From Castanea sativa (taxonomy: Eukaryota; Streptophyta; Magnoliopsida; Fagales; Fagaceae): a stretch of 64,000 nt of DNA. Made by a program: the position numbers and the translations under genes. Under the pieces are notes generated by a model, which was not told the origin of the DNA, made no database searches, and saw nothing but the letters and a program-made list of their open reading frames with translations. The stretch covers positions 9,395,436 through 9,459,435 of the forward strand of contig NC_134020.1 in assembly GCF_040712315.1 (NCBI RefSeq), in the 5' to 3' direction. This document shows positions 23,310-33,601 of the stretch, piece by piece. Position 1 is the stretch's first letter, and every line of letters starts with the position of its first letter.

Positions 23310-24111
23310 TGATGCGAACCTCAATCGACACGCTTTGAGACCCAACAAACAATATTGGAATATTTTCCCAAGAAAGCTAAAATTCAAATTTCTGATAGAA
23401 ACCCTAACCCAACGTTTATAATTGAAACGCGAACCAAATGTATAAGTTAACCTTGACCCAATGATTATAAAGAATCACGAACCGAAGGTATAAAGTTTGA
23501 ACGCCACAAGGAAGAATCCTTGATAAGTTCACAGTTCTTGAAGAACCAAAAGAAAAGCAAAGCCTCACCTTTTCTAATTTTTATTCAATAGTATATATGA
23601 AAAACGTTTACAGACTTCAGGGCCTATTTAAGGGCTCCATAAAACTTGACAGACAAGAAAATATATTCTAAAATAACTCCTAATTGATACCTTACCATAT
23701 CAGGAATCAAATTTGACTTAAAAAGCATTAAATGCACCTAAAAACAAGAAAAATACCTAAAAAACGTTCTAAATAATAAAAGCCCTAAATTCAGGTAGAT
23801 TTGGTCTGAAATAACAGCTCTAGAATAGGAAAAAAACTCCATTAACTGATATAGAGCTGGAAAGTCAATCAGCCACTAATCCATGCCATAAATCACTTCC
23901 AATTAAGCCAGATTAGCCCTTAATAGCTTGGATTAAATTTATTACGCATTCTTCTTCCTTTGGGCCAAGCTTGGAATGTCCTGCGTTAGAATCAGCCCAA
24001 ATGTCTTGAATCAACCAATTAAGTGCTTCTTTGATCTTCTTGGATCTTGCTCTTATAATAGGCCCAACTGGAACATGCAATGGATCCTTGAATGCTTGTT
24101 GATTCTCATCA
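23310..24111 (-). mobile_element. Full chromovirus-like LTR (copy 1b)
   Basis: 802 bp, plus strand TGATGCGAACC...CTCATCA, with inverted ends TGATG/CATCA. It aligns along its whole length with 226-1025. It is separated by 12 bases from another LTR at 24124. Confidence 0.9.
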
Positions 24112-24123
24112 ATCATCCCTAGA

Positions 24124-24654
24124 TGATGCGAACCTCAATCGACATGCTTTGAGACCCAACAAAAATATTGGAATACTTGCCCAAGAAAGCTAAAATTTAG
24201 ATTTTTGATAGAAACCCTGACCCAACGTTTATAATTGAAACGCGAACCAAAGGTATAAGTTGACCTTGACCCAATCATTATAAAGAATCACGAACCAAAG
24301 GTATAAAGTTTGAACGCCACAAGGAAGAATCCTTGATAAGTTCACAGTTCTTGAAGAACCAAAAGAGAGCAAAGCCTCACCTTTTCTGATTTTTATTCAA
24401 TAATATTATATAAAACGTTTACAAACTTCAGAGCCGATTTAAGGGCTCCATAAAACTTGACAGACAAGAAAATATATTTTAAAATAACTCCTAATTGATA
24501 CCTTACCATATCAGGAATCAAATTTGACCTAAAAAGCATTAAATGCACCTAAAAATAAGGAAATAAATCACCTAAACCTAAAATAACGTTTTTACATAAA
24601 AATACCAAAAATAATAAATTACAATAATTAAACAGTAAATTGTGTTCTACATCA
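24124..24654 (-). mobile_element. Chromovirus-like solo LTR variant (copy 1c) with CTAGA target duplication
   Basis: 531 bp, plus strand TGATGCGAACC...CTACATCA, flanked by perfect direct repeats CTAGA at 24119-24123 and 24655-24659. Its first 430 bases match copy 1b. The remaining part (the LTR 5' end) is shorter and unrelated, so it is a mosaic or a distinct subfamily. No internal sequence remains. Confidence 0.93.
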
Positions 24655-24659
24655 CTAGA

Positions 24660-26021
24660 ACTCATAATTAGTTTACGGATACCTTAGCTACTTTATCCTC
24701 TATGGTTGAAATACCCGAGGGAGTATAGACATGACCCTTAGAGATCGAATAAAGTTATAAGGAAGAGCACGAAAGGAAGACCGAAGCTTCAATAATGGCC
24801 ATAGAGGAAGAGGAAATTTTGTGGTATTATGAAATCATGAAGTTCTTAGAACTAGGGGCATATCTGAATGGTGCTGATAAGAGGGAACGTCATTCCATTA
24901 GGATGATGGCAACCCAATACATCCTATGTAGAGGACAACTCTATAGAAGGTCTTATAACGGCGAACACCTTCATTGTTTGACGAAGGAAGAAGTCAAGAG
25001 GATAATGGAAGAAGTTCAACAAGGAATTTGTGGCCCTCATATGAATGGAAGAATGTTAGCCAAGAAAATCCTAAAGGTGAAGAGCTGCCATGATTGTCAA
25101 ACGCACGCCAACTTGAACCATGTTTTGCCTAGTGAGTTTTATAGCGTGACCCATCCATGGCCTTTCTTGATTTGGAGCATAGATGTGATTGGAAGAATAG
25201 CTTATAAGGCTTCAAATGGGCATGAGTACATTTTAGTGGCAATCGACTATTTCACGAAGTAGGTGGAGGTGGCCTCTTATTCCATGTTGAAGGCTAAGCA
25301 TGTGGCTCAATTGTTAGAAAACAACATCATATGTTAGTTTAGGGTGCCCTAAGAGGTCATTTCTGATAATGGTTCCCACTTTGAAGGAGAAGTCCAAAGG
25401 GTCATGGAAGAATATGGCATTGAGCATCACAAGTCTTCACCATATCGACCATAAGCTAATGGGGCCGTAGAACTAGCCAATAATAATGTGAAGAATATCC
25501 TAGCCAAGATGGTAATGACATACAAATATTGGGCCAAGAATCTTCCATCTTTCCTATGGGGTTATAGAACTTCTATACGAGTATTGACTGGGGCAACACC
25601 TTACTCTTTGGTTTATGGTAGTGAGACGATACTTCCTATTGAGGTGGAGATACAATCTTTGAGGGTATTGGTAGAAACTAAGGTCATAGAAGAGGATTAG
25701 GCTAAGGTGAGATATGAACAATTGGATTTAATAGATGAGAAGAGGGTTTGGGCACAATACCATGCATAAGGGTACCCAAAAAGGATTGCTAGAGCATTCA
25801 AAAAGAAAGTGAAACCAAGAAACCTCAAAGAAGAGGACTTGGTCCTAAAGGTGCTTAGAGATGAGACTTTTGATCAAAGAGGAAAAATGAAGCCTATGTG
25901 GTCTGGGCCTTTTATCATTAAGAAGATCATGTCTGGAGGTGCTACAAAAATCACAGATTTGGATGGGAAAGAGATGCTTCACCCCATTAACATGGATAGA
26001 CTCCATAAATTCCACATTTAA
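24660..26021 (+). pseudogene. Tat integrase (with RNase H tail)
   Basis: Integrase inserts retroelement cDNA into chromosomes. It begins with the RNase H end (LATLSSMVEIPEGV). The zinc-binding HHCC region is degraded (GPHMNGRMLAKKI then SCHDCQTHANLNH). The core D,D,E motif is visible: SIDVIGRIAYKASNGHEYI (first Asp), EVISDNGSHFEGEV (second Asp) and NGAVELANNNVKNILAKM (Glu). It continues with FLWGYRTSIRVLTGATPYSLVYG and a C-terminal region ending PINMDRLHKFHI at 26021. Stops lie near 25261, 25335, 25351, 25453, 25698 and 25767, so it is inactive. It may be the continuation of element B beyond the inserts, but the 3' LTR family differs. Confidence 0.88.
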
Positions 26022-26420
26022 AAAAATAAATAAAAATAACGCCTGCTAGGTTGAAAATCTAAAAGGGCGGCCTAGGCAAAAATTAAGGCAAAAGAACCCT
26101 GCTAGATTGAAAACCTAAAAGGGTAGTCTAGGCAAAAGTTAGGGGAAAAGATTATGGGCATGGCGAAAATTCCTTAAAGGACGTCATGGGTAAAAATTAC
26201 GTGGAAAAGGAAAAATAAAAGAAAAAAAAATGAATAAATGAGATGACAACAAGCAAAGATAATAAAAAAGGGAAATTCTTTCATTGCGCAAATTAAAAGA
26301 TAATAAGTTTATTTTCACAGGGGGTTTGGAACATTCCAATCCTTTATTAAATTCAAAAAAAAAAAAACATGAGAATCATAAAAGTGCCAAAAAGTAAAAC
26401 ATGGAGCCCCTCTAAGTTGG
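26022..26420 (+). other. Tat 3' spacer with repeated CTAGATTGAAAACC motif
   Basis: Non-coding. Two copies of CTGCTAG(G/A)TTGAAAA(T/C)CTAAAAGGG with GGC/AGTCTAGGCAAAA at about 26042 and 26100, and a related third unit near 26155 (GGGCATGGCGAAAATTCC). The same motif pair occurs downstream of integrase in Tat element C at 52080-52180. It also appears once near 27040 within the antisense gene intron. Confidence 0.6.
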
Positions 26421-27722
26421 TCACTTAGTCCTTCTTATCTTCTTGCTAGTCTTTATGTAAGCCTTTTCATCATTTAGAATCCACTTCATGTCATCCTCTA
26501 ACCATTGCTTGTAGCTTGTAGTGGGGTAGATGTATTTGGGAGGAACAATGTCTTTCATCACCCTACGGCGTGGCCAAGCTTCACTAATCTTGCCGAAGGT
26601 CCTATTTGTGAACACCATGGTATGGAAGGCACCCTCATCATCAGGACCTCCTTGACGCTCTCCAAATTTCCTTGAGATACGACAAGTGGAGCAGTAAGAG
26701 CAGCAACAAAGCCCATATAGAGTCACACAATGGTCCTTGCAGCAGCTATGGACCACGCTTGAGATATGCCACAATTCCACAACCCATTGAATGTCGGTCT
26801 CCTTTAGGCGGCCCATAAGCTCCACATATGCTTCAAAACCCAGGACATCTCGAAGCCGGCACAGTAGGAGGATGAAGCGACTAAAGCCTCTCTTGTAGCC
26901 ATATCTGAAAAGAGAAAAAAAAAAGTGTGGAGAGCATAAGTGAAAGAATATATATAATAATAAAGAGACAAAAATGACAGACAATATAAGGTGCCTCGAT
27001 GGGTTGAAAACTGCAAGGCAATCCATGCAAAATTAGAGGGATCTTGCTAGGCTAAGAACCTAGGCAAAAGTTGGGGATCATACCTAAAGTAGAAGAAGAC
27101 TTCCTGCAAAGAAGCTTGCTTCCCTTCTTTGAAAGGCATCCAAACCATTACGAGTTTCTACCAAGATCAAGCCCACCAGATTCCCCCTCTTTAGCTCATA
27201 AGCCACCATACACATCCGAAGGTCCACATAGTATGACTGTTGAAACAAGAAATACCTAGTAAGGGCACATAAGCAAAAGGCACGAAAGTAGTATGATCAT
27301 GGCCTCTCACCCTCATGAAGGCCCGAACCAGAAAAGTAATCAAAGACCAACCTAAGGTTGAGTTTGCCAAAAACATGCCACCTATTTGGCTGTGGTTTCA
27401 GAGATGCCCAACACAACTCACAACAAGGAAGGAAGATCCCCATCCATGGTGGGAAAGATGAGATCATCAATCTCTGGTTCCCCCTTGATAGCAGTAAATT
27501 CCTTAATAGTGGGGCATAGCTCTATTCCGTTGAAGTGAAATACATGCCGAGCAAGAACCCAATAGTTGCTAGTAGCACGAATAAGAGGCTTATCCACCCT
27601 AATTTAATGGTAAGGGAAGATGCAAGAAAGGCCATAAGAGGAAGCAACAAAATCCTCGAAATCGAGACCAAGCTTCCTAATCCAAGTAGAGACATTAAGA
27701 GGAGAGTTTTTTGCCATTAGGA
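26421..27722 (-). pseudogene. Antisense gene 1 in Tat 3' region (DUF7745-like, two exons)
   Basis: Opposite to pol. Exon 1 starts at ATG 27722 (MAKNSPLNVSTWIRKLGLDF), with LIRATSNYWVLARHVFHFNG, IELCPTIKEFTAIKGEPEID and DDLIFPTMDGDLPSLL, then HTMWTFGCVWWL. It would end at donor GTATGA (27083). Exon 2, 26421-26904, follows acceptor TTTTCAG and runs through TNRTFGKISEAWPRRRVMKD to TSKKIRRTK and a stop. Stops near 27612 and 27420 plus a frameshift break exon 1. The family is, from memory, the plant domain of unknown function listed as DUF7745; it occurs next to Tat/Grande-type elements. Function unknown. Confidence 0.6.
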
Positions 27723-28250
27723 GACCTCAAAAAGTGTTCTTTGGGTTGGAAATACGTTGGTGAGGGTTTTGGACTCAAACGGCTATTTTTATACCTAAGT
27801 AAGTCAGCTAGGGTTTTTTTGATTCGCGGCCCACATACGCAGAATCAACCCAAAGTCAAAGCTGCATACATAAGCTTATACCCACGTAAGCACCGCGCTT
27901 GGCAGAAGCCCATGTTCCCTTGTTTTCAGCAGAATTTTTCACTCCTAAGCATTCCTGGGGTTCCTGTGACATAAAGAATCATTCAAGACATATTCCAAGC
28001 ACAAGATTGCAAGCATCAAAGAAGCAAAGTTGTATCGAAACATATAATTTACCATTATCTTGTAAATTAAGTGCTAGGTTGCAATCAAAGGCATAAATCT
28101 AAAAGATGTTCTTATTTCAATCCTTTGTCTCAGACCAAGCCCAAATGTTTGCTAAAAGGAATAAAGAAAAAAAATTAAAAGCGGAAAAAGGAAAAGAAAA
28201 GGTTGTGTGTTGTCTATTGTCTGTTGTATATATGTTATGACTGCAAGTAA
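27723..28250. other. Spacer between the two antisense genes
   Basis: About 530 bases, presumably the upstream region of antisense gene 1 and downstream region of antisense gene 2. It contains CpG-bearing words (CACATACGCAG, CCCACGTAAGC) like those discussed for 30240-30430, and an A-rich run at 28160-28200. No gene seen. Confidence 0.5.
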
Positions 28251-30770
28251 TCAACGATGACGCCTCTTTCTTGGTTGGTAGCTAGGAGTGGCCTCTATGT
28301 CCTCCTCCTCTCCACCAACATCATCACCACCAGCGCCTGGGTGGGCCACTCCTCCAGGACCATGCAGCTCCTTTGAGTAGTTGGTCACCTCCAACTTGAG
28401 ATTCCCAGCCAGCCATACCAACTCTTCATGCACTTAGATAGTGGGCTGCAATTTAAAGATAGAAGGGTTAGTGACTGAAATAAGAAGAGAAATTGGGCAG
28501 AAAAAAAAATTAGAACAAAAAAAGAACAAAAGGAAGAAAGAACTCACCGCGCGAGTGTTGGGAGGAAAAGGATAGCCCATGACATTAGGGTTGCGTGGCA
28601 TGACATACTCCAGAGCAAAGTGATTCGGGCCATAGGCATAGACCGTCCAAGGAAAATGTGGAGGATCAATGGGCTCATTGGCAGTAGGTTCCCCTATTAT
28701 AATTCCCCACATTAGTAGTCATGACAAACAAAGAAAGAAAAGAGTGAAGAAGAATAAGAGTTTGAACATATACTTGGACAGTGAGAGAAAGCATGAGGCG
28801 AGTAAGGTTGAACTCCTCATAGTCCAACCCCTCAAAAAGCCGATCGGTATAGGAAATACCTCTCTCCCATGAGTTGTACTCAGGATCAGTCATGGAGTGT
28901 GGGGTAAGCATGAACTTAGGTAGGTCCCTCGGAATCTATGGGTCATCATACCCACCAACAGGCACCTTACCCTCTTCGCCAGATATAGAGCCCTCAAACC
29001 CACTCCTTCAAGAGGTCGGGTAATCTCCAAATCAACAAGGGTGGCAGGCTCTAAGTCTTGAGTAGCAGGAAAGGGCTGGCCAGCCCATGGGGCCCAGTTC
29101 ACCTACAAAGAAATAAGGTTAGGGGGAGAATATTCTAAGGAAAATACGTGGAAAAGAATGAACAACTAGAACTCTTAAATTTACCTTATCCAAAGTCAGC
29201 CTAGCAAGATGTCTTTCACTTGGTGAAAATCCCTTAGAATTAGGTCGGTGCCTGGAGTTATGAGGCCACTACAAAAAATAAGCACAAACCGCAGGTTAGA
29301 TACAAGATGAAAGTTTGCAAGATGACAAATGCAAGATGACACTTTGCAAGATGGCAGATGCAAGTTAATAATTTTTGAGATAGTACAGTTCGCAAGACTA
29401 CAAGCTACAAATAAAAATGCAAAGAATGAAAAGAGAACTAACCTCCAGGAGCTTCCAAGGCCCCACAAGCTGCTGCAAAGTGCTCCAGCTGAGAGTGTCG
29501 AGAGTGGAGTAAAGATAAGCAAGACATGCTTGCCCCCAGTTAGCCCTCTGTGCCTCCCCAAAGTCCTAGAAGATGGTTAGCCACCTCAAAGACACCGTTT
29601 TCCCACCATTGGCAAAGAGGTAGGACCCCAGCAAGTGGAGAAGTAAAATGGACACACTCTTATATGGTCCTCTATGGGAGGAACATGTAATCCGACACCA
29701 GGTTGATGTAACGGATGGTCTTAGTGGAGTACTTCCTTCCCAACATGTCAATGCTAAGTTGCACACCTAACATGCTATCCAAACTGATGATGGCCCCCTC
29801 AAAGCTAAGGCTTGTCATGCAACAAAAGTTGTAGGAAGTCACCGTCATCTCTCGCTCAGTGATATCAAAGGTGTGGGTAGTGTCCCACCACCTCTTAATG
29901 AGGCACTACACCAAGGTGGCACTCGTAGACTTCTCCTGAAGGAGACTGATGATAGGCTTAAGGCCTATCTCCCGAATATAGCCTCTGGTTTTGGGGGCAA
30001 GTAGGTTGAACTATTTCACCACCTTATTGGTGCTTCCCCTGCCAACATAAGGGGATAATGACTGCAAAAAGAAAATTTCATTAAATTCATGATTCAAGTG
30101 AAATTCATTAAATGTGGTGTTGTGGTGCATGAGTGAAGATAAAAAGGAAGATACAGTGATATTCGGATGCAAAAAGGACAAAAAGGTGTATGCAAATTGC
30201 ATATAGAAGTGAAACGGTTGAAAAAAGAGTAAAAATGGGCAGAGCAGGGCTTCTGTCAAACGTCTCACATACACAAGTCAAAACCCACGCACGTAGACAA
30301 GACCTGCGTACACAGGTCCATTCTCAGATATACAGAACCTCAAGAACATACCTGCGTACACAAGAACAGAGCTATGTATGCATGAATGTAGGCTGTGTAC
30401 ACAAGCCCAAGCCCATGCACGCAAGAACGCAGACAGAAACAGTTCTTTGACATTTTCAAAGAAGTATCATCCAAAATCAATCCTAGACATGTTCCTATCC
30501 CTCTTAAGACATCAGGTTTTTGTCTAAACCCATCCCATAGCAAAACCCAAGCATTCACATAGCCAAAACACATTTAAACCAAAGATCAGAAGGAAACTTG
30601 AAAATGAGAAAAAAAAATGAAAAACGTACAGATTCACCCATGAGAATGTGATTCTCTAGCTGGTATGTCAATGGTGGAAGTCCCAACAACATCGTGGCTT
30701 CACTCTAGCAGGTGAGATGGAAGGCATTAGAAGATAGGACGTAGGAGAATTTCTTGGCCTTGGGTGCCAT
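28251..30770 (-). pseudogene. Antisense gene 2 in Tat 3' region: plant mobile domain-like protein, six exons
   Basis: Start ATG 30770 (MAPKAKKFSYVLSSNAF). Exons predicted by eye: 30630-30770, 29443-30061, 29185-29268, 28774-29102, 28548-28693, 28251-28445. Every junction has GT donor and AG acceptor (acceptors TTTTTGCAG, TTTTTTGTAG, TTTGTAG, TATAATAG, AAATTGCAG on the minus strand). Exon 2 carries the aminotransferase-like plant mobile domain signature: LIKRWWDTTHTFDITEREMT, SLDSMLGVQLSIDML, then GSYLFANGGKTVSLRWL. Exons 3 and 4 read through in frame (LARLTLDK then NWAPWAGQPFP). The C-terminus is acidic then basic (EEEDIEATPSYQPRKRRHR, stop at 28251). There is an in-frame stop in exon 1 (near 30707), stops and a frameshift in exon 2. 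The cellular role of this domain family is unclear. Confidence 0.65.
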
Positions 30771-30911
30771 TGGAGAAGATGATGAGAGAAAGAGAGAGAA
30801 TGTCAAAATGAGAGAGTTTGAGAGAATCAAAGAATCTGAAGATGTGAGGAAAAGAAAGAGGGGACTCAGGGGGAGGGAGGTTTTTGTAGAGAGAAAAGAG
30901 AGAGGAGTTAT
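30771..30911 (-). promoter_or_regulatory. Upstream region of antisense gene 2
   Basis: On the minus strand this is a CT-rich stretch typical of plant 5' untranslated leaders (TCTCTCTTTCTCTC type). It is interrupted 140 bases upstream of the ATG by a solo LTR, and resumes at 32253. No TATA box is seen in the part next to the ATG. Confidence 0.45.
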
Positions 30912-32247
30912 TGTTAGGATTAATGCCCTTAAATCCTATTGTATAATGCTATGCAAGAGATTATGTATGACATTATGTATGACTTAATGTATGACTTAAT
31001 GTTGTATTAATAAAGTTGTTTTATTATCATCTAAAATAATGGTAACATGAATACTGGACATTATCATATAGTCCATGAGATGTATAGTATGTGATTTATG
31101 TGAAAAGTCACAGAAGATATAAATCACAAGTTCTTTGTAAACTCAGAATTGTAGTTCGTAGTCAGTGATGAAATTAGGCATTTCATCTACGAAGACTATA
31201 ACATATCAACTAAGATGATTTGTCTTGATCATGGAAGTGGAGACTTCTAGTTGGTATGTTGATATCGTTTAAGAGTTAAGATATATTGAACTGGACCACT
31301 ATGAGATTTATTATTCTCCTAACAACTGTCAATTGAATAATAAATCTCACGCCTTATATTTACATGAACTCTTAATCCTGAGAGAATAATGGACTTGATC
31401 ATGAAGTGTAGATTGCTTTAATATATCAAGAGTGAGATCCAAACTTACGGTCAAAACCTCAGTATGTTGGGCAACCACATTTAGTGTTGATGGAACATAT
31501 ATTCTCAAGATGGAATTCATAGTCTCTTGATAGAGATACAAAATATTCCCTTGAGATAACTTCAATGGGTCTGTTTTTCAGAATGTGAAGCATAACTATA
31601 TATTCCCTTGAGTATATATTTACAAAGTGGCAGTCTACATTTATGACTTTGTATTACTACGAATATTTTATGAAGGGGTTGCGTGAACAATAAAGTCTTG
31701 GGATATAATTTATTAATAAGGCCTAGAGTGCAATTATATTTATATAGTGGTGTTAAATATAATTAATGGTAACTTTGGACTTGTCAAGAGTTGACAGAAA
31801 AGCCCAAGGCCCATTGGAGCTAGTGTCTTATTTGCTCCCTTTTGGTCTCACTCCAAGCCACATACTAGAGCCCAATTGGAAAGGCCCTAAAGGCTAGCCC
31901 AATTAGATAATCCGTTATAAGGAGAGAAACATATAGAATTTTAATGAGATGAACATGAAATGGTTTGTGTGTGAGTGTTAGACACTCTCTCATTCTCCCT
32001 TGAACAAATTCATAGAAACTGATTGAGAGACCACACTTCTCGGGTGTTAGTGGAATTGGAGTGAAGATTAAAAGTGTTCTCGAGTACTTCTAATCTTTAT
32101 TTTGAAATTCATAACACCAAGGTACACTCTCTTGTTCATATATTTTGAAATTTACATAGTATATGTCATCAATAGCGAAAGAAGTAGATCCGTTAATTTT
32201 CCACTGCGTATGTTTTGTATGTGATACAAACATGTAATTTTCAATCA
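30912..32247 (+). mobile_element. Copia solo LTR (LTR3f) with GTTAT target duplication
   Basis: 1336 bp, TGTTAGGATTAATGCCC...TTTTCAATCA. Perfect direct repeats GTTAT at 30907-30911 and 32248-32252. Its 5' end with repeated TATGTATGACATTATG resembles the minus-strand LTRs ending at 54876 and 56047. It lies in the 5' region of antisense gene 2 and is oriented away from it. Confidence 0.95.
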
Positions 32248-32252
32248 GTTAT

Positions 32253-32480
32253 GAAGAATATGAAGAGGTGAGGGAGATGAAGAGAATGAAGAAAAAGAAA
32301 AGAAACGGTTGGCAACAATTGGAGGAAATGAAAAGGTGGGAACACACCTAATGGCTAAACTACATGTAGTTTACATCTCATCACTAAACTACGAGTAGTT
32401 TAGTCATGAACAGTAAAAGAAAAATTCCTTCTTTAAAAAAAAGGAGGGACATCTCAAGACTTCCACAATTAGACATAAAT
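32253..32480 (-). other. Distal upstream region of antisense gene 2 / Tat 3' UTR
   Basis: Continuation of the purine-rich sequence across the solo LTR (GAAGAGGTGAGGGAGATGAAGAG), then a pair of near-palindromic ACTACATGTAGTTTA and ACTACGAGTAGTTTAG words at about 32361-32405. No ORF. It could hold the promoter of antisense gene 2. Confidence 0.4.
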
Positions 32481-33215
32481 TATCAAAAATAAAAAATTCC
32501 TTAGCGGATCAAGCACGTTAAAGAACTCCCCAGTAAATCAATTAAGCACATCAAAAAGTCCCCCGGTGGATCAAGCACATCAAGAATCATCCCTAGTGGT
32601 TCAAGCACATCAAAGAATCTTCCCCAGCAGATCAAGCATATCAAGCATCATCCTCAATAAGGAAGTAGAAAAATTTTCCACAATATTTCAAGCATCTCAA
32701 ATATCTCAATCAATACCCCCAGTGAACGAAGTAGATGATTCTTCCTTAAATGGATCAAGCATATCAAACATCACCCCCTGTAAGGAAGAAGAAGATTCTT
32801 CTCAATGTATCAAAAATAATCCTCACGAAGGAAGCAGAAGACTCTTCCTCAAAAATTCAAGTATATCAAGCATCATACCTATGGAAGAGGCATAATATTC
32901 ATTCCCAATGGACCCAAGTACACTAAAGCAAGTCCCTAGTAAGGAAGCAAAAGATTCTTCCCCAAAGTATCCCCAATAAGGAAGTAGAAGATTCTTCCTC
33001 AAATTCCTCCATGAACCATGAAAGAAGCAGAAGATTCTTCCCTAGTGGATCACACATCTACACTACTCCTTAGCGAGTTTCTCATCTCCAAGCAAGTCGT
33101 GAGAGGCAGAAGATTCCTCCCTATGCATATTCACTCGTTAGCGAGTTTTTCATCATCCCTAGTGGATCTCACTCGTGCACATATCCTTTGGGAATCAAAC
33201 ATGCAGATATGGTAG
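32481..33215 (+). repeat. Degenerate tandem repeats in the Tat 3' untranslated region
   Basis: Two interlocked units repeat. A 29-33 base unit of the form GGATCAAGCACATCAAAGAATC-CCCCAGT occurs about five times from 32505. Longer units containing AAGGAAGTAGAAGATTCTTCC then follow (about 32670, 32720, 32790, 32830, 32945, 32975, 33025, 33095). ORFs in this region are by-products. It sits between the antisense genes and the polypurine tract. Tat-lineage 3' untranslated regions are known to carry such arrays. Confidence 0.75.
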
Positions 33216-33587
33216 AAAAAGATAGAGATAATGGTAGAGAAAGAGGCCAAGGCCAACCCAAGGCAAGAGCCTCACTAGAAAAGAGGTACAAGTCACTCGA
33301 AGAAGTTTGAGGCAAGAGCACCCTTGTTTGTTTTCTTTTTCTATTTTAGTGAGTCACTCTCCATTTGCTTGCAAGTGAGTCACTCTAGGTAGTGAACCTG
33401 TTGTTGCTCGTTTCCTGAGCAGCAAAGGTGGGACTTCGCACATACAAATCCCACGCAGCTATTCGGAGTTGCACCCCGTCCTGTATGCATGATGTGTGCA
33501 ATGTGCGTGGGTTGGGCCAAAGCCGTACGTCGAAAAAAAATGTTTTATCTCTTATTATTTTGATTCCATTAGCGAAGCTCATGAATC
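33216..33587 (+). other. Tat 3' region between tandem repeats and polypurine tract
   Basis: No ORF. Contains GAGTCACTC words (33285, 33350, 33375), and the CpG-containing words GCACATACAAATCCCACGCAG and ATGCATGATGTGTGCAATGTG around 33435-33510. Confidence 0.4.
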
Positions 33588-33601
33588 AAAAGAGGGGCAT
33601 C
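33588..33601 (+). promoter_or_regulatory. Polypurine tract of the Tat element
   Basis: CAAAAGAGGGGCATC immediately before the LTR start. The run of purines followed by CATC is the expected plus-strand primer for Tat elements. Confidence 0.7.

Larger units (their letters stand above)
20633..23570. repeat. Large inverted repeat (LTR-leader-gag start, head to head)
   Basis: Left arm 20633-21502 and right arm 22711-about 23570 are reverse complements. Each runs LTR end, primer site, leader and about the first 17 gag codons. The spacer 21503-22710 holds the rest of gag. Both arms break at the same gag position (GGAGTCGTCCA at 21492-21502; its complement starts at 22711). Similarity is high throughout, apart from poly-A/T length changes. 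Confidence 0.88.

Noticed and set aside
32566..32895. 109-codon ORF with SSIS repeats
   Set aside because: It is a by-product of the tandem repeat units in a Tat 3' untranslated region; unit lengths are not multiples of three and the frame is not kept.
32500..33200. CRISPR-like array
   Set aside because: Units are degenerate and contiguous without unique spacers of constant length, and the DNA is plant nuclear.
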